Positions 41,917-53,294 are shown, counted from the stretch's first letter. The stretch is DNA of 64,000 bases from Nilaparvata lugens (GCF_014356525.2 NC_052508.1:66408708-66472707), one strand, 5' to 3'. Numbers and translations: made by a program. The notes: generated by a model not told the origin, from the sequence alone.

Positions 41917-42346
41917 GGATCTGCGAGACTCGAACAATCTATTCCACTGGCACCTGCACGACAACTCGATAGAACGCAACATGGCGGGCGGTCTACAGCT
42001 GTCGTTGCCCTATGTCTGGCAGTACAACCAGAACTTCACGCACTCCATCCGTCTCAGAAACAACACCTGGCGCAACAACCAGCAGTTCGGCGTCACAATC
42101 GGCGGCCATTTCGCCCGACTGAACATCACCAGGAACGTGTTCGAAGATAATGTCTGCAAGCACGGGTTGATCTCAATTCAGGGCATGGAGAAGAAACTAT
42201 TGATTGCTAAGAATATAATTGAGAGGAACACTGGAAACTTTATGATTGAGTTTAAAGCTGACAGCCAGTCGGAAATCATGGATCACAATTTGGATGCCAT
42301 CTGCACGGAAAACCTCATAAAAAAGAACAGACCTCCGACGCCAGAG
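41917..42346 (+). CDS. bark: bark exon 18: beta-helix, module 2
   Basis: Acceptor TGTTTTTCAG and donor GTGAGA bound 430 bases, phase 2 to 0. It encodes D-L-R-D-S-N-N-L-F-H-W-H-L-H-D-N-S-I-E-R-N-M-A-G-G-L-Q-L, R-L-R-N-N-T-W-R-N-N-Q-Q-F-G-V-T-I, L-N-I-T-R-N-V-F-E-D-N and I-A-K-N-I-I-E-R-N-T-G-N-F. These are repeated N-x-x-x-x-N-x-x-G rungs. It is GC-rich and the second-longest exon in the window. Confidence 0.9.
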
Positions 42347-42461
42347 GTGAGAACATTTTCACTCCAAAATACCATTTTCATTTTTTTTAACTTTTCAGTT
42401 TTTAGTGTGATACGTTGTTTGTTATTCATATTGTTTTCACTAATATTATTACTATAGTTAT

Positions 42462-42825
42462 AACTATTCGATAATTTCAAAGTGAAAAAAAACTCACATT
42501 CTTTTGGTGTGGTGACGACCGTTTCGTACTGGTATTGCACATTCTCAAGCCAAACAGAAACTGAAATAGCTCAGGTTATGATGGTAGGTATTTGGTCAGA
42601 GTGGGAGTGGAGGGGACTTTTGGCGGTTAAAGGAGGAGGATTTAAATGAGTTTTGAAGCCATTAACCGCCAAAACTCCCCTCCACCCCCACTCTGACCAA
42701 ATACCCACCCTCATAACCTGAGCTACTTCAGTTTCTGTTTGGCTTGAGAATGTGCAACACCAACACGAAACGGTCGTCGCCACACCAAAAGAATGTGAGT
42801 GTTTTTTCACTTTGAAATTATCAAA
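42462..42825. mobile_element. ~360-bp foldback element
   Basis: The arms GATAATTTCAAAGTGAAAAA and its inverted copy near 42805-42825 enclose ACATTCTTTTGGTGTGG/CCACACCAAAAGAATGT. Further inner pairs are GAGTGGGAGTGGAGGGGA and TCCCCTCCACCCCCACTC. The arms are about 170 bases and highly paired. GC-rich for an intron. Confidence 0.87.
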
Positions 42826-43045
42826 ATACAATAGTAATTTTAGTGTGATAGTTCGACATCTTATGAGACTGGACTCCCCCATTTATTAAAATTAGTGTAC
42901 TATTAGTGGTGGTCCAACTAGAATTGGAATTAATTAATAGAAATATCTTATTCTTAACGAAATGGCCAAGTTTAGAGACACTTTTTTCAAAGATTCTCTT
43001 ACGATGTTCATTTGTAACTGTATTAAAAATTGGATTGACCGCAGT

Positions 43046-43397
43046 TAAGGTATGTTCAGACCAAGCTTTTTCACTCTGCAGAGCAAAAGAGCAATATTTG
43101 AACGTCCGCAGAGTTTGTGTACACACCAAAAAACATCTGTTGGCCGGCAAAGCTACTTTCGCTCTGTTCTCAGTTGCACTCTGATTCCAAAATTTTTAAT
43201 TATGTCATTCATTTTTCATTTTTTTTTTTTGAGCAAACGCGAGCCAAATTAATTATTTCAAGGCGCTGAATCCGAATCTGAAATTAGAATTCTATCTAGT
43301 GTAAACACCCGTATTGATTGAGCAGGCAACAGATCTTTTCAAATCCATCCATCCACAGACCTCTGCAGAGCTACAGATTTTGGTCTGAACATTACTT
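43046..43397. mobile_element. MITE with GGTATGTTCAGACCA ends
   Basis: AAGGTATGTTCAGACCAAGC at the left is matched by GGTCTGAACATTACTTTA at the right. CTCTGCAGAGC occurs near both ends. About 350 bases with no convincing ORF. Confidence 0.7.
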
Positions 43398-43721
43398 TAT
43401 GCAAACATTGAGAATACTTGGTTACTTGGGGAGTTGAATCAACCTTTGGATTCCTCCACTAACAGAAGCCATAAACTAGGATGAATGAATGAATAATAAT
43501 ATAGTACATTCTCCTCCTCTAGATCTTCTTTTATTTCTGTTCATTCCAAAATTCATTTACGTAAAGATTTGAGCTTACCAAACTAAGACTACCTTGTGTG
43601 GGAATCTATTCCGAAGTTGAGAGCCCAGCCATGTAGGCATTTCTATCTAGATTCTCCAGTTTATCTTGTTCATGTTCAAATGTGAAATTTCTAGAAGTTA
43701 GAAGTTTTTTCTCATTTTCAG

Positions 43722-43991
43722 ACGCCGTCCAGTGTGATAGTTTTCGACGGCTTGCAACTAGTGAAGGTGCACCGTAACTTGCTGGGCAACAACAGCTTGG
43801 CCTACTCTCTGGTGGCGGGAGTGCGAACTGCGCGTCTCAACTCCTATCTGGATGTGATTGAGAACTGGTGGGGGTCCACCAACCTCCAAGACATCAAAGC
43901 CAAGATATTCGACTTCGATGACTGGAATAATCATGCTCAGGCCACATTCAGGCCTTTCTTGATCGAGGAGTCATTTGAGGGATCGCTATCG
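43722..43991 (+). CDS. bark: bark exon 19: end of module 2
   Basis: Acceptor CTCATTTTCAG and donor GTTAGT bound 270 bases, phase 0 to 0. It encodes T-P-S-S-V-I-V-F-D-G-L-Q-L-V-K-V-H-R-N-L-L-G-N-N and then V-I-E-N-W-W-G-S-T-N-L, K-I-F-D-F-D-D-W-N and F-R-P-F-L-I-E-E-S. The N-W-W-G...I-x-D-F-D-D segment is the typical closing motif of such beta-helix units. It corresponds to exons 8 and 9 of module 1. Confidence 0.88.
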
Positions 43992-44489
43992 GTTAGTACT
44001 ACATCATTTTCTATCTCATAGGCTTACTGTATGTGTAATACTAGGTCATGTCAGAGACCCTGAAATTGAACAGGTGCGACATGAAAACTCCGACACCATA
44101 TCTTCTCAATACTATTTTACCAGTAACACCAGGTTTCTCAGTATTATTTTCTATGAGTAATACTGTACATCATACTCCATCTCTTGAAGTATCTCAACGA
44201 GATTTCTTCTCAGTCGTGTTTCTAATATTTTTCTGGCATATTATACTGTGTATCGTTATATTTCTGGTCAAATTTCATTCAAGCAATTCCTTTTTCTTGT
44301 TAGTAAGTTGTGTTGTGAATTACTATTCAATGGATAGGTAGACTCTCTTAATTCTTCATAAATCTCATCTTCCTTCTATAAATAGGTATTTCTACTAGTC
44401 TAGCAAGTCCAAATGTTTCATTACAAAAATGATGATAAATACTATTCGCTCATGTATTCCACACTGTACTTCATGTTTCCTCATACAGA

Positions 44490-45165
44490 AAATACATAAT
44501 ATACTTCTAAGAAACTAAAATTATATTCAAACATTTCCTGTTTCAATCATTAAAATTTCTATACAAACAATTCACTTGAACTATTCATCCTATTTGTTCC
44601 ATGATTTTTCCTCAAGATCATGAGGAATCGATAATCAACTTTGCTCACAAATTCATGATATCTCTTTACTTTGTTTTATGATTCTATGACCCGGTTGCAC
44701 AAAAGCCGGTTAAATTTTAACCGTGATTAACTTCACGAGAACCAATCAGAGAATGCGTTTTTGATAAAACGGCTTCTCTGATTGGTTCTCGCGGAATTAA
44801 TCACGGTTAAAATTTAACCGGCTTTTGTGCAACCGGGCCTATGTGTTCGAATCATCAAAGGAAGACGTATCTAGCTCTGCTTTCTTGGCTCACTTTGTAG
44901 CTTCAATCACAAAATAAGTTGAACACAGTTTAATCCTGGACCAATGATTTATTTCAATAACAATAATCATTGATGAAAAAATCAAAATAATATATCCAAA
45001 ACAATCTAGGTAGAAAATTAATTGTTGATAAAAATCCCTATTACTACTCCATTAAATAGGAATATTTGAATGACTATGTCAGCTTAATCCCTATAGATAA
45101 ACTACTCAATATCAATAAAATTGATATTGAGGTAAATGAGCCTACCATTCTCCATATTTTTTTCT
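44490..45165 (+). repeat. Left direct repeat flanking a foldback (filled MITE site)
   Basis: The segment from AATATACTTCTAAGAAACTA to about GCCTACCATTCTCCATATTT matches 46788-47310 in the same orientation with small differences. This copy carries a 150-base MITE at 44689-44838 that the other lacks. Confidence 0.82.
44689..44838. mobile_element. Palindromic MITE family B, intact with 5-bp target duplication
   Basis: Its ends are ACCCGGTTGCACAAAAGCCG and CGGCTTTTGTGCAACCGGGC, and the two halves pair over nearly the whole length. CTATG lies on both sides (44684-44688 and 44839-44843). The homologous locus at 46978-46982 has a single CTATG and no insert, giving a within-window empty site. This is the reference copy for the family. 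Confidence 0.9.
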
Positions 45166-46358
45166 TCCAAATGACAATAAGATGATATTATTATAATTTT
45201 TTAATTCTTGAATAATAAACACAATAATAAAAGTTTTTTGATCAGCTGTTTTAGCACACTTGAAATTTGGCCAATCTGGATGTCAACAATGCTTGTTGTC
45301 GTCGACTTCGGGAGTTTAGGTTAGAAGTTCTATCCTAATCTGAAAATCGAATTTGAATAGTTTATAATACGGTATATATCTTATCTGTTTTTCATTCATC
45401 CAAATAAAATGATAGTATCTTATTGCCGAATACTTATTCAATTCTAGAAGCATAAACTGATTCCATTTTGTTAACACGTTCACATCAAATCAGAATCAGC
45501 TGACTTCAAGGTTATTTTACAGCCCTAGGGCCGTAAAACTTTTACCGGCCTGGTCAGAAAACAATCATTTTCGGCCTTCATATGACGCACGTAAACCAGC
45601 TCATTACATCCAAGTGGGGCGAAAAAATTTTATCGGCCTGGTCAGAAAACAATCACTTTCGGCCTCCATATGACGCACGTAAACCAGCTCATTACATCCA
45701 GTGGGGCGAAAATTTTTTTCTATCGCCCCACTTGGATGTAATGAGCTGGTTTACGTGCGTCATATGGAGGCCGAAAGTGATTGTTTTCTGACCAGGCCGG
45801 TAAAATTTTTACGGCCCTAGGGCTGTAAAATAACCTTGAAGTCAGCTGATTCTGATTTGATGTGAACGTGTTTACAAAATAGTTTATGAAACAGAATCAG
45901 TTTATGCTTCTAGAATTGAATAAAGTTTTTGCAATAAGATACTATCATTTTATTTGGGTGAATTAAATACAAATGAGATAGGCTATTATAAACTATTCAA
46001 ATTCAATTTTCAGAGTATAATAGAATCTAACCTCAAACCTCCTAGTACAGCGTTTATCACGGAACATGGTGGATAAACGGAATAATTTTATGCTTCTAGA
46101 ATTCAATAAAGTATTCTGTAATAATATACTATCATTTTATTTGGATGAATAAAATGCAGATAAGATATATATTATAAACTATTCATATAATTCGATTTTT
46201 AGAGTAGGATAGAACTTCTAACCTAAACTTCCGTTGACATTCAGATTGGCCAAGTTTCAAGTGTGCTAAAACAGCTGATCAAAAACTTTTCATTACGTGT
46301 GTTTATCATTCAATAATTAAAACATTTATAATAATATCATCTTATTGTCATTTGGAAG
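45166..46358. mobile_element. ~1.2-kb foldback element
   Basis: The outer arms read CCAAATGACAATAAGATGAT and ATCATCTTATTGTCATTTGG. Next inside are TTTTGATCAGCTGTTTTAGC and its inverse, then TTCTAGAAGCATAAACTGA and its inverse. At the centre (~45690) CCCCACTTGGATGTAATGAG faces its inverse. The right arm has an internal duplication (TTATGCTTCTAGAATT at about 45902 and 46091). The element lies between direct repeats at 44490 and 46788. Confidence 0.87.
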
Positions 46359-46787
46359 AATAAAAAGTATAAACTCAACCTCTTACATAATTGAACATAA
46401 TCTTTTAGGTTATTTAGACAAATCAGAATAAAAAATAAAAATACTTGGATAATTTCTTGATATTCAGATTACCTCAGATTTGCTAGAGCTATGACCTTCC
46501 TGTTTTGCTTTCGGAAGTGCCTAATAAACAATTATTCTCATATATATATTGTTTATTTTTCTGTGTGGCGAAAAATAACGTTCTCACCATGGGCAAAATG
46601 TTTTTCCGGCTCTCAATCTTTTCTAGTCCTCGGCCTACGGCCTCGGACTTGAAAACCGATTTCGAGCCGGAAAAGTCTCATTTTCGGCCCTAGGTGCGAA
46701 ATATACTATTCCCGCACTAGAGCGGAAAAGTGAATCTTTGCGTTCTGTAATCAGTGTAGGAATCGTCACTTTTCAAGGTAACTGTAG
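46359..46787. repeat. Segment with CCGGCTC...GAGCCGG inverted repeat
   Basis: TTTTTCCGGCTCTCAATC and GATTTCGAGCCGGAAAAGTC flank CCTCGGCCTACGGCCTCGG, itself palindromic. The same logic of a GGCCTACGGCC core is found in other hemipteran-like repeats, but I cannot name the family. Confidence 0.6.
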
Positions 46788-47310
46788 GAAAAATATACTT
46801 CTAAGAAACTAAAATTATATTCAAACATTTCCTGTTTCAATCATTAAAATTTCTATACAAACAATTCACTTGAACTATTCATCGTATTTGTTCCATGATT
46901 TTTCCTCAAGATCATGAGGAATCGATAATCAACTTTGCTCACAAATTCATGATATCTCTTCACTTTGTTTTATGATTCTATGTGTTCGAATCATCAAAGG
47001 AAGACGTATCTAGCTCTGCTTTCTTGGCTCACTTTGTAACTTCAATCCCAAAATAAGTTGAACACAGTTTAATCCTGGAACAATAATTTATTTCAATAAC
47101 CTATATTAATGAAAAAAAAATGAAAATAATAATATCCAAAACAATCTAGGTTTGTTTAAACAATTAATAGTTGATAAACATCCCTATAACTACTCCATGA
47201 ATAGAAATATTTGAATGTCAGTTTAATCCCTATACATAAATTACCGAAGTTTATCAATGAAAGTCATATTGAGGTAAATGATCCTATCATTCTCCAGATT
47301 TATTTTCTTG
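46788..47310 (+). repeat. Right direct repeat (empty MITE site)
   Basis: It matches 44490-45165 from AATATACTTCTAAGAAACTA onward, without the 150-base MITE. After about 47310 similarity stops. Together with the left copy it flanks the foldback. Confidence 0.82.
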
Positions 47311-47579
47311 TAATTTAGGTCTTGAGTTAGACTTGATGTCGTGTATTGTTTCAGAATGTTTCTATGTTGAATGTCTAATGTTTCTATAACTAAATGAAGT
47401 TATTATTGAAGTGTCAAACTACAAATTAATCACTAAGTTGCTGATTATAATTGTAGTGGACTATTCAACATTATTCAAATTGAGGTTTGAAGACGTTTTT
47501 GGCAAATGCCTGTTGTTTTTACCTGAATTGTACTTATTGTATATGAATGAATAAATATATTATTGTTTGATTTGGACAG

Positions 47580-47869
47580 GGACCATGGGATCAGCCAGAC
47601 ATTATCGACCTGGACGATCTGGGAGGCCGGCTGACCAGATCGCTGACTCTGCATCCGAGGGAGACGCCTTACGTCCTCCGATCCGACCTGACTGTTATGC
47701 CCGATGTGACACTGACCCTGCTGCCGGGAGTTGTCATGGAATTCCATCCGAATGTTGGCATCCTGGTTCTCGGCCGATTGTTCGCGAGGGGAAGGCGCGG
47801 TGAAGAGATTGTGTTCCAGCCGCATCCTGATGTTGTAGGCTCCAAGCCTCTGGCACCTATCCGGCAAAG
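47580..47869 (+). CDS. bark: bark exon 20: linker opening module 3
   Basis: Acceptor TTTGGACAG and donor GTAATT bound 290 bases, phase 0 to 2. It encodes G-P-W-D-Q-P-D-I-I-D-L-D-D-L-G-G-R-L-T-R-S-L-T-L, S-D-L-T-V-M-P-D-V-T-L-T-L-L-P-G-V-V-M-E-F and G-I-L-V-L-G-R-L-F-A-R-G. It parallels exons 9-10 of module 2, where the same segment is split by an intron. The merged form here shows intron loss or gain between modules. Confidence 0.88.
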
Positions 47870-47934
47870 GTAATTAGCAATAGAACAACTTGTTGAAAGT
47901 GAGATTTCGTTATGAATTCATTTGATTTCCGTCT

Positions 47935-48355
47935 ATATTATTGTGACTGACCGAACGCAGGGAGTTCTATGTTTTAACTCGGATTTTCTTTCGTCTGTAT
48001 GTATGTAACGCATTTACGGCCAAACCCGTTGATAGAATTCTATGAGATTTGGCAGGAATAGGCTATTCTTTTTTTTTAACTGCGCGTCGATGTATACACA
48101 AGGTTTTTTTTAATTTTTGCATTTTAAGGATAATATGAAAGGAAAGGAATTTCCTCCATACTGCGATATCACTATATAAAATATCATCTACTCTGAAGAT
48201 AGGATTAATCAGATTATAGAATTATCATAATCAATCAGTTGACAAGTGGATTATTTATTGCAAGCATTACACAGATGTCTGGAGAAGCCGTGAACTGGTG
48301 ACATCAGATATCTGTGGATGAAAAATGCGTGAGGTCTACTGTTCACAGAACTACT
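47935..48355. repeat. Dispersed repeat J, second copy
   Basis: GACTGACCGAACGCAGGGAG, GCATTTACGGCCAAACCCG and TGCGCGTCGATGTATACACA align with 35840-36420. Considerably diverged, non-coding. Confidence 0.6.
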
Positions 48356-48366
48356 ATAGTATTGCT

Positions 48367-48800
48367 TGGTGCAACCATAAAGAAAATAGCAGAAGAAGAT
48401 ATCTCATAGTGTGAGACCTTTATGTTCCAAATTTCATTGTTTATTGAAGCCTGTAGTCCCCATAGTTATATTTGTGGAGCTATTTGTTGTTGGTAGTCTC
48501 TCATATTGTGGAGCTATTTGTTGTTGGTAGTCTCTCATATTGTGCTGCTTTTACACTCTCACCCGGACAGTAATAGTCAACATTTGGAGCATAAACGTCC
48601 TATACTTTAGGATATCTTTCTAACGCTCTAATGCTATCTTTCCTCTATGGCTCCATTCCATTCTTTATTAACGAGCGCAGCCTCGACTATAGTAATCGAC
48701 AATGAACAGCTTGAAATTCCAATAAACAGAGAAATTTGGAACAGAAACCACCCTATACGATGGGATATCTTCTTATGCTATCTTTTCTCTATGCTGCAAC
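48367..48800. mobile_element. Repeat family C, rearranged copies
   Basis: The left end ATAAAGAAAATAGCAGAAGA at 48378 and the inverted right ends near 48640 and 48785 (GGGATATCTTCTTATGCTAT) are related to the family C variant at 13640-13915. A TCTCATATTGTGGAGCTATTTGTTGTTGG-type segment is duplicated in tandem at 48480-48545 (quoted in short: GGAGCTATTTGTTGTTGG). Confidence 0.65.
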
Positions 48801-49116
48801 CCAGTATAATGCTCTATTACACAGGTGAAAATTGCTCAGTAGGTACATAAGATCAATTTCAATCCTGGATTCGCAGCTGACAGCTTAATCATGACGAACT
48901 TTCACAGTGTTGTCAACTCGTTGGGTAGAGCATTTATTAGAGGTGACTGTGATTGTACTAATGAAATCTTTATCGTAATCACGGAGTAAAGAAACGTAGT
49001 TTTTCTCCTCTCATAACTTATTTACCTCATAGCCTTATACCCACTTTTTGCCGATTTTTCAGAGCTTCAGATGGAAATTACTGAGTATGCATTTATTCAA
49101 ATTCTAATGAATTGTT

Positions 49117-49250
49117 AATTATTATTGAACGAAAATCCAAATCAAATGCTGTAAATCACCCCGAAGACCTCTGTTACTGCAAATTTTGACAACAGGATTA
49201 ACATTTATTTACAGCATTTAATTTGGATTTTCGTTCAATAATAATTATTC
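49117..49250. mobile_element. MITE family E copy 2
   Basis: The ends ATTATTATTGAACGAAAATC and GATTTTCGTTCAATAATAAT enclose ATCACCCCGAAGACCTCTG and TGACAACAGG. About 134 bases, the most compact member. Confidence 0.8.
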
Positions 49251-49678
49251 TTAGAGCTTCTTATTTTATGATTTTTCACATTCTATTGAAAATTACCGCA
49301 AGCTATCCGTGTGGCTGGTAGTATTGAATTTTTTAAATCGAAATTTTCTGGAATTTGGCAATCTGGCAATTTTTTCTGGCATCTGGCATTTTTGTCAGCT
49401 TCTTAGATTCACTACATGCTATAAAAACAGTCTGGTTTTATTGATTTTTTTGGATGCATGAAACTGAGAATGTGCAAGAAGCTACAAATTCAAGTTCGAA
49501 TTGGCTAACTTACTAGTAACTTTCATGTAATATATCGAATTGGCTACCTTTCATTGTATCAGTAAAATTCTTGAATTATAATTCATGTGTTTGCTGGCTA
49601 CTTGTCAGTTACAATATTGCCAGTAATGTGAACAAATATATTTAGACCTATTTCTTTAATTTAATTTGTATGTTTCAG

Positions 49679-49938
49679 GAGCCTAAGGTTGTGCACAGGC
49701 CAGAACTGCGTGCAACCAACGGAAAAAGGCGAAGGGTTTTTGGAATATCTGAACTCGACAACGTTGCAGTGGGTTCCCGTCTGTGATAGCAGGTTCTCTG
49801 AGAAGAATGCAGAAGTTGTGTGTCGTGAACTCGGCTTGGAGTCACTGAATGCCTGGGTGTCTCACGGACCTCGTGTCGAATTCCATCCTAATTCACTGTC
49901 TAGGATTTGGTCTTATCCGGAACCTGTTCAGTGTACAG
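49679..49938 (+). CDS. bark: bark exon 21: SRCR 3, first part
   Basis: Acceptor TGTTTCAG and donor GTAATT bound 260 bases, phase 2 to 1. It encodes L-R-L-C-T-G-Q-N-C, E-G-F-L-E-Y-L-N-S-T-T-L-Q-W-V-P-V-C-D-S-R-F-S-E-K-N-A-E-V-V-C-R-E-L-G-L, and then W-S-Y-P-E-P-V-Q-C-T-G. This covers all the SRCR motifs up to the fourth cysteine. The start uses a less usual L-R-L-C-T-G opening with two extra cysteines. Confidence 0.88.
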
Positions 49939-50009
49939 GTAATTGTACTTGAATTGAAACATAATTTACAAACTAATATTCGTACTTTCAAATCAGTTGT
50001 AGCACTTCC

Positions 50010-50460
50010 TCCATAAACAAAGCCATAGTGCATGATACAGTAACTATATTACCATAGCCACCTAATACATAGCCATCTAATACAAGGCTGCGGCCTACGA
50101 TATTGCAACGTCGCAGTGTAGGCCTAGAATCTAATACATGATTGGTGAAAAAGATTTTAAAAAATACCAGCTGATCTTTTTAACCTATCATGTATTAGAT
50201 TGTAGGCCTATACTGCGACGTTGCAATATCGTAGGCCGCGGCCTTGTATTAGAGGTGGCTATGATATTACCTATAGTAATATAGTGACTGTAGTGCATGA
50301 CAGGTGGTTGATAATAACGTCAGTACAGGTAGGGCTCCTACACCAATAAAACTATAGCTGATATAGATCAGCGGAAATCAACAAATGTTTATTGGTGTAG
50401 GAGCCCTACCTGTGCTGACGTCACCAGAATGCACTATGGCTTTGTCTACGGAGGTAGTGG
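50010..50460. mobile_element. Nested foldbacks (MITE within MITE)
   Basis: The outer ends CCTCCATAAACAAAGCCATA and TGGCTTTGTCTACGGAGG are inverted. Within are GGTAGGGCTCCTACACCAATA and its inverse. At 50074-50262 a further foldback has AATACAAGGCTGCGGCCTAC paired with GTAGGCCGCGGCCTTGTATT and TTGCAACGTCGCAGT with CTGCGACGTTGCAA. The nesting order suggests at least two insertion events. Confidence 0.75.
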
Positions 50461-51118
50461 TTGTAGCCCCATCTCTTGAGAGATTATAGACTTGAAGTAG
50501 ATTCATTGGCAGCTTTATTTGGGAGTAGAGCAGTTTTTGGTTGGGCATTTTGCTCTCGTCCAATTATATCTATTTTATGATGAGTAATTATGATAGTAAT
50601 TATTAGTAATAAAATTATGGTCGTAATTATGATGAGTATATTATGATATTAATGAATAAATGAATGAACTTGACCAAACTGATATTCATACTTTCTAATA
50701 AAAATCGGTTCTAATCCTATTCTCTTGGGTGATTGAAGATTAAACTTGACTAAGCTGCTTTTCATCGTTTTAAATTTGTTCAAATTCTCTCTCTTGAGAG
50801 ATTGAAGATTAAAATTGATAAAACTATTCATAATTTTTATTTGGATCTAGTCTATATTTTGAGTGATATCAAGGAATATGTAAGGTGATTTAGGAATAAT
50901 CATGTTCTTGAATAATAATCGTATATAGGAATCCATATTATCAATATGATATCAACAATATTATCAACAAGAATTTCGTTTTCCTTCAACAATAACAAAC
51001 AACATTAGTTCAGCTGAAGGGTAGGTGTTACCATGAAACCTGTAAATGTAAATTAATTATTCTGTAATGTAAATCAATTTTTGAACAAAAATATAGTGGT
51101 ATTGACAACATCAACGTC

Positions 51119-51651
51119 TAAGGATGGGCACACACCAGTTAGTCAAGACAAGCCTAGTCACGATTAGTCACAATACTTCACATAGTTGCTTATGAGTAAG
51201 TTTATATAGTTGCAGTGAGTAGGTTTTTGATTTGTATTGAAATTTTTTAAATAAGTGCAATATTTCTAAAGTTTTTAATTTATTGTGATACAATCTGTGA
51301 TTCATTTAGAGTATAAAATCAACCTTCAAAATTCAAAATTTTAAATTATCATTCCTGGACCGAAAATCAAGTAACGAAGCAGTGTGTGATTACATAACCT
51401 TATCTTTTGGACAACATTAACATTTTATCAAAATTTTGGAGAGAAATAGTACAGGCTCAGCCTAGTTTTTCCTCCAATGTCATAATTGTATTATGATTAT
51501 AGTATTTTATACAATAAATGAATGAAATGAAATTATGAAGCAACACACACTGATTAGTTATTGCAATTAGACATGTCTTCATAAGCAACTATGTGAAGTA
51601 TTGTGACTAAACGTGTCTTGTCTTGACTAACTGGTGTGTGCCTAACCTTAT
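51119..51651. mobile_element. MITE with GGGCACACACCAGTTAGTC ends
   Basis: The left end GGATGGGCACACACCAGTTA and right end TAACTGGTGTGTGCCTAACC are inverted. The next inner segments CACAATACTTCACATAGTTG and CAACTATGTGAAGTATTGTG also pair. A stem-loop retroelement tail (GGAGAGAAATAGTACAGGCT, 51442) has inserted into the centre. Duplicated at 53407-53943. Confidence 0.82.
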
Positions 51652-51780
51652 TCTTTCAATTATCGATATGAATTTGAAGAGCATTTATCATAAGTGAATA
51701 GTTCTGTAAGACAAGACTGACTTTGTTTTAATAAGACATTTGAAAAGTGCAATAAAATTTATTCATTCTTCAATTTGCAG

Positions 51781-51931
51781 GTGAGGAGTCGAGACTTGAA
51801 GACTGTGACATTAGACTGAACGGACAGCTGCACGGAAAACGGCACCTCTGCTACTGGAACAGTAATTTTGTGTTCGTCAAATGCGGACAGAGAAACCTGC
51901 CTGCGGGCTCCGATTACTGGGGTGGTATCAG
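51781..51931 (+). CDS. bark: bark exon 22 copy A: end of SRCR 3
   Basis: Acceptor TTCAATTTGCAG and donor GTGAGA bound 151 bases, phase 1 to 2. It encodes G-E-E-S-R-L-E-D-C-D-I-R-L-N-G, L-C-Y-W-N-S-N-F-V-F-V-K-C-G-Q-R-N-L and D-Y-W-G-G-I-R. It joins exon 23 in frame. The C-x-x...V-K-C end closes the SRCR fold, and W-G-G-I-R matches the motif after SRCR 1 and 2. A duplicate at 54073 carries a frameshift. Confidence 0.88.
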
Positions 51932-53294
51932 GTGAGATATTCATATATTTTGGAAATCTATGATATTATAATACATAAAAATGTTCTTTCTTCATTGATG
52001 AGTAAATGGACTTTTTAGTAAGTTTGATTTAATATAACGTGAGTTTTATTACAACTAAAAAATGTCATTAAATTTATCTATTTAAACTGGATTTGCACAC
52101 CACAGTGCCAGTAAACAGTAAAAATATAATTCCAACTATTCTCACTCAGCCCGACTGAGGAAGTATGAATGGATAAAACAGGTTAACTTGTCCTGAAAAA
52201 AAAACTACAACGAGGATCGAGGATCTATTAGAACTCATGGCAATTAAATTTTCATTTTCACTGTTGTGTGGAATCCAGCTTTATTCAACTTCCAAAGATA
52301 CAACACCAATTTTACAATGGAAAATCAAAAACAAGCGAAAATATTTCTCTTTCAATGATCACATTTCATTTTGTATACTAAAGTGCATTACATAGAGCTA
52401 TAATAGCATTACAGTTCAAGATTCTTAAGTCTAATTTGAAGTTAAATTTCAGTTATTTCACGTTCTTCCATTCTTTTACAAAGAAAAATATAATGGAAAA
52501 ACAAAAACTAGCGAAAATATTTCTCTTTTAATGATCCCATTTCATTTTGTATACTAAGGTGCATTACATAATGCTATAATAGCATTACAGTACAAGATTC
52601 TTAAGTCTAATTTGAAGTTAAATTTCAGCTATTTCACGTTATGTTAGGTATACTAACACCAGCTTTGACTGATTTATTGCCACTTCTTCTAAGATTTATT
52701 ACTGTCTAAAAGTAAGTGAGAAAATAAGGTAATGCCGCATCCACATGCTGGCCCAATGAAGACCAACGACGACAAACACCAGCGTGTGGATGGGTGGTTT
52801 ACCAACGATGGCCTTCATTGCTTACGTGGGGTTACTAGGCTGGGCCATCGACTGGGTCAAAGTGTTAGTGAGTGCGAATTTTGTAATTTTCCACTTCATT
52901 CATTTCATTCGATTATAGAATAATTTAATTTTAATCTTATAACAGCGAAATGGCACTCACTCACTCGCAGAATTTTAAATCTACCCGACCAAAAACGTTC
53001 AAATTTGGTAGGTATGCTCAGTTGGCCCTTTAGAGGCGCACTAAGAACGGATTTGGTAAAATTTCCAAAGATACGACCAAAATCTGCGTTTTTCCAGCGT
53101 TTTTTGCGCTTTCTCAGCTTTATCGAGAACAAATGAACAGAAAATGTTCAAATTTACTACAGAAGCTCAGCTGGGGTGTAATAATGTTGTGTTAGAAGGA
53201 ATTTGAAATAACGCCAAAGATACGCCCAAAATTAGCGGTTTTTTGCGTTTTCTCAGTTCTTTCATCAAGTAATAGACAGAAAATCTTCAAATTT

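Larger units (their letters stand above)
51007..53294 (+). repeat. 2.29-kb tandem duplication, left copy
   Basis: The unit starts AGTTCAGCTGAAGGGTAGGT and is followed head-to-tail by a nearly identical copy at 53295-55582. Only a few differences were seen: a 3-base and a 1-base insertion near 53725-53775, an altered 52585/54863 stretch, an A/G change at about 53272/55552, and one G lost in the exon. It contains one MITE (51119-51651), exon 22 and other repeats. Confidence 0.9.

Noticed and set aside
42571..42882. About 100-codon minus-strand open frame
   Set aside because: It lies in the arms of the 42462-42825 foldback and shows no domain. Self-complementary GC-rich sequence produces open frames on both strands.
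47475..47867. 130-codon minus-strand open frame
   Set aside because: Antisense shadow of bark exon 20 plus intron; it crosses the plus-strand acceptor and has no domain.
52732..52923. Small open frame M-P-H-P-H-A-G-P, repeated at 55020
   Set aside because: Duplicated only because of the 2.29-kb tandem duplication. CCACATGCTGGCCCA also occurs near 39790, so it is part of a dispersed repeat rather than a gene.
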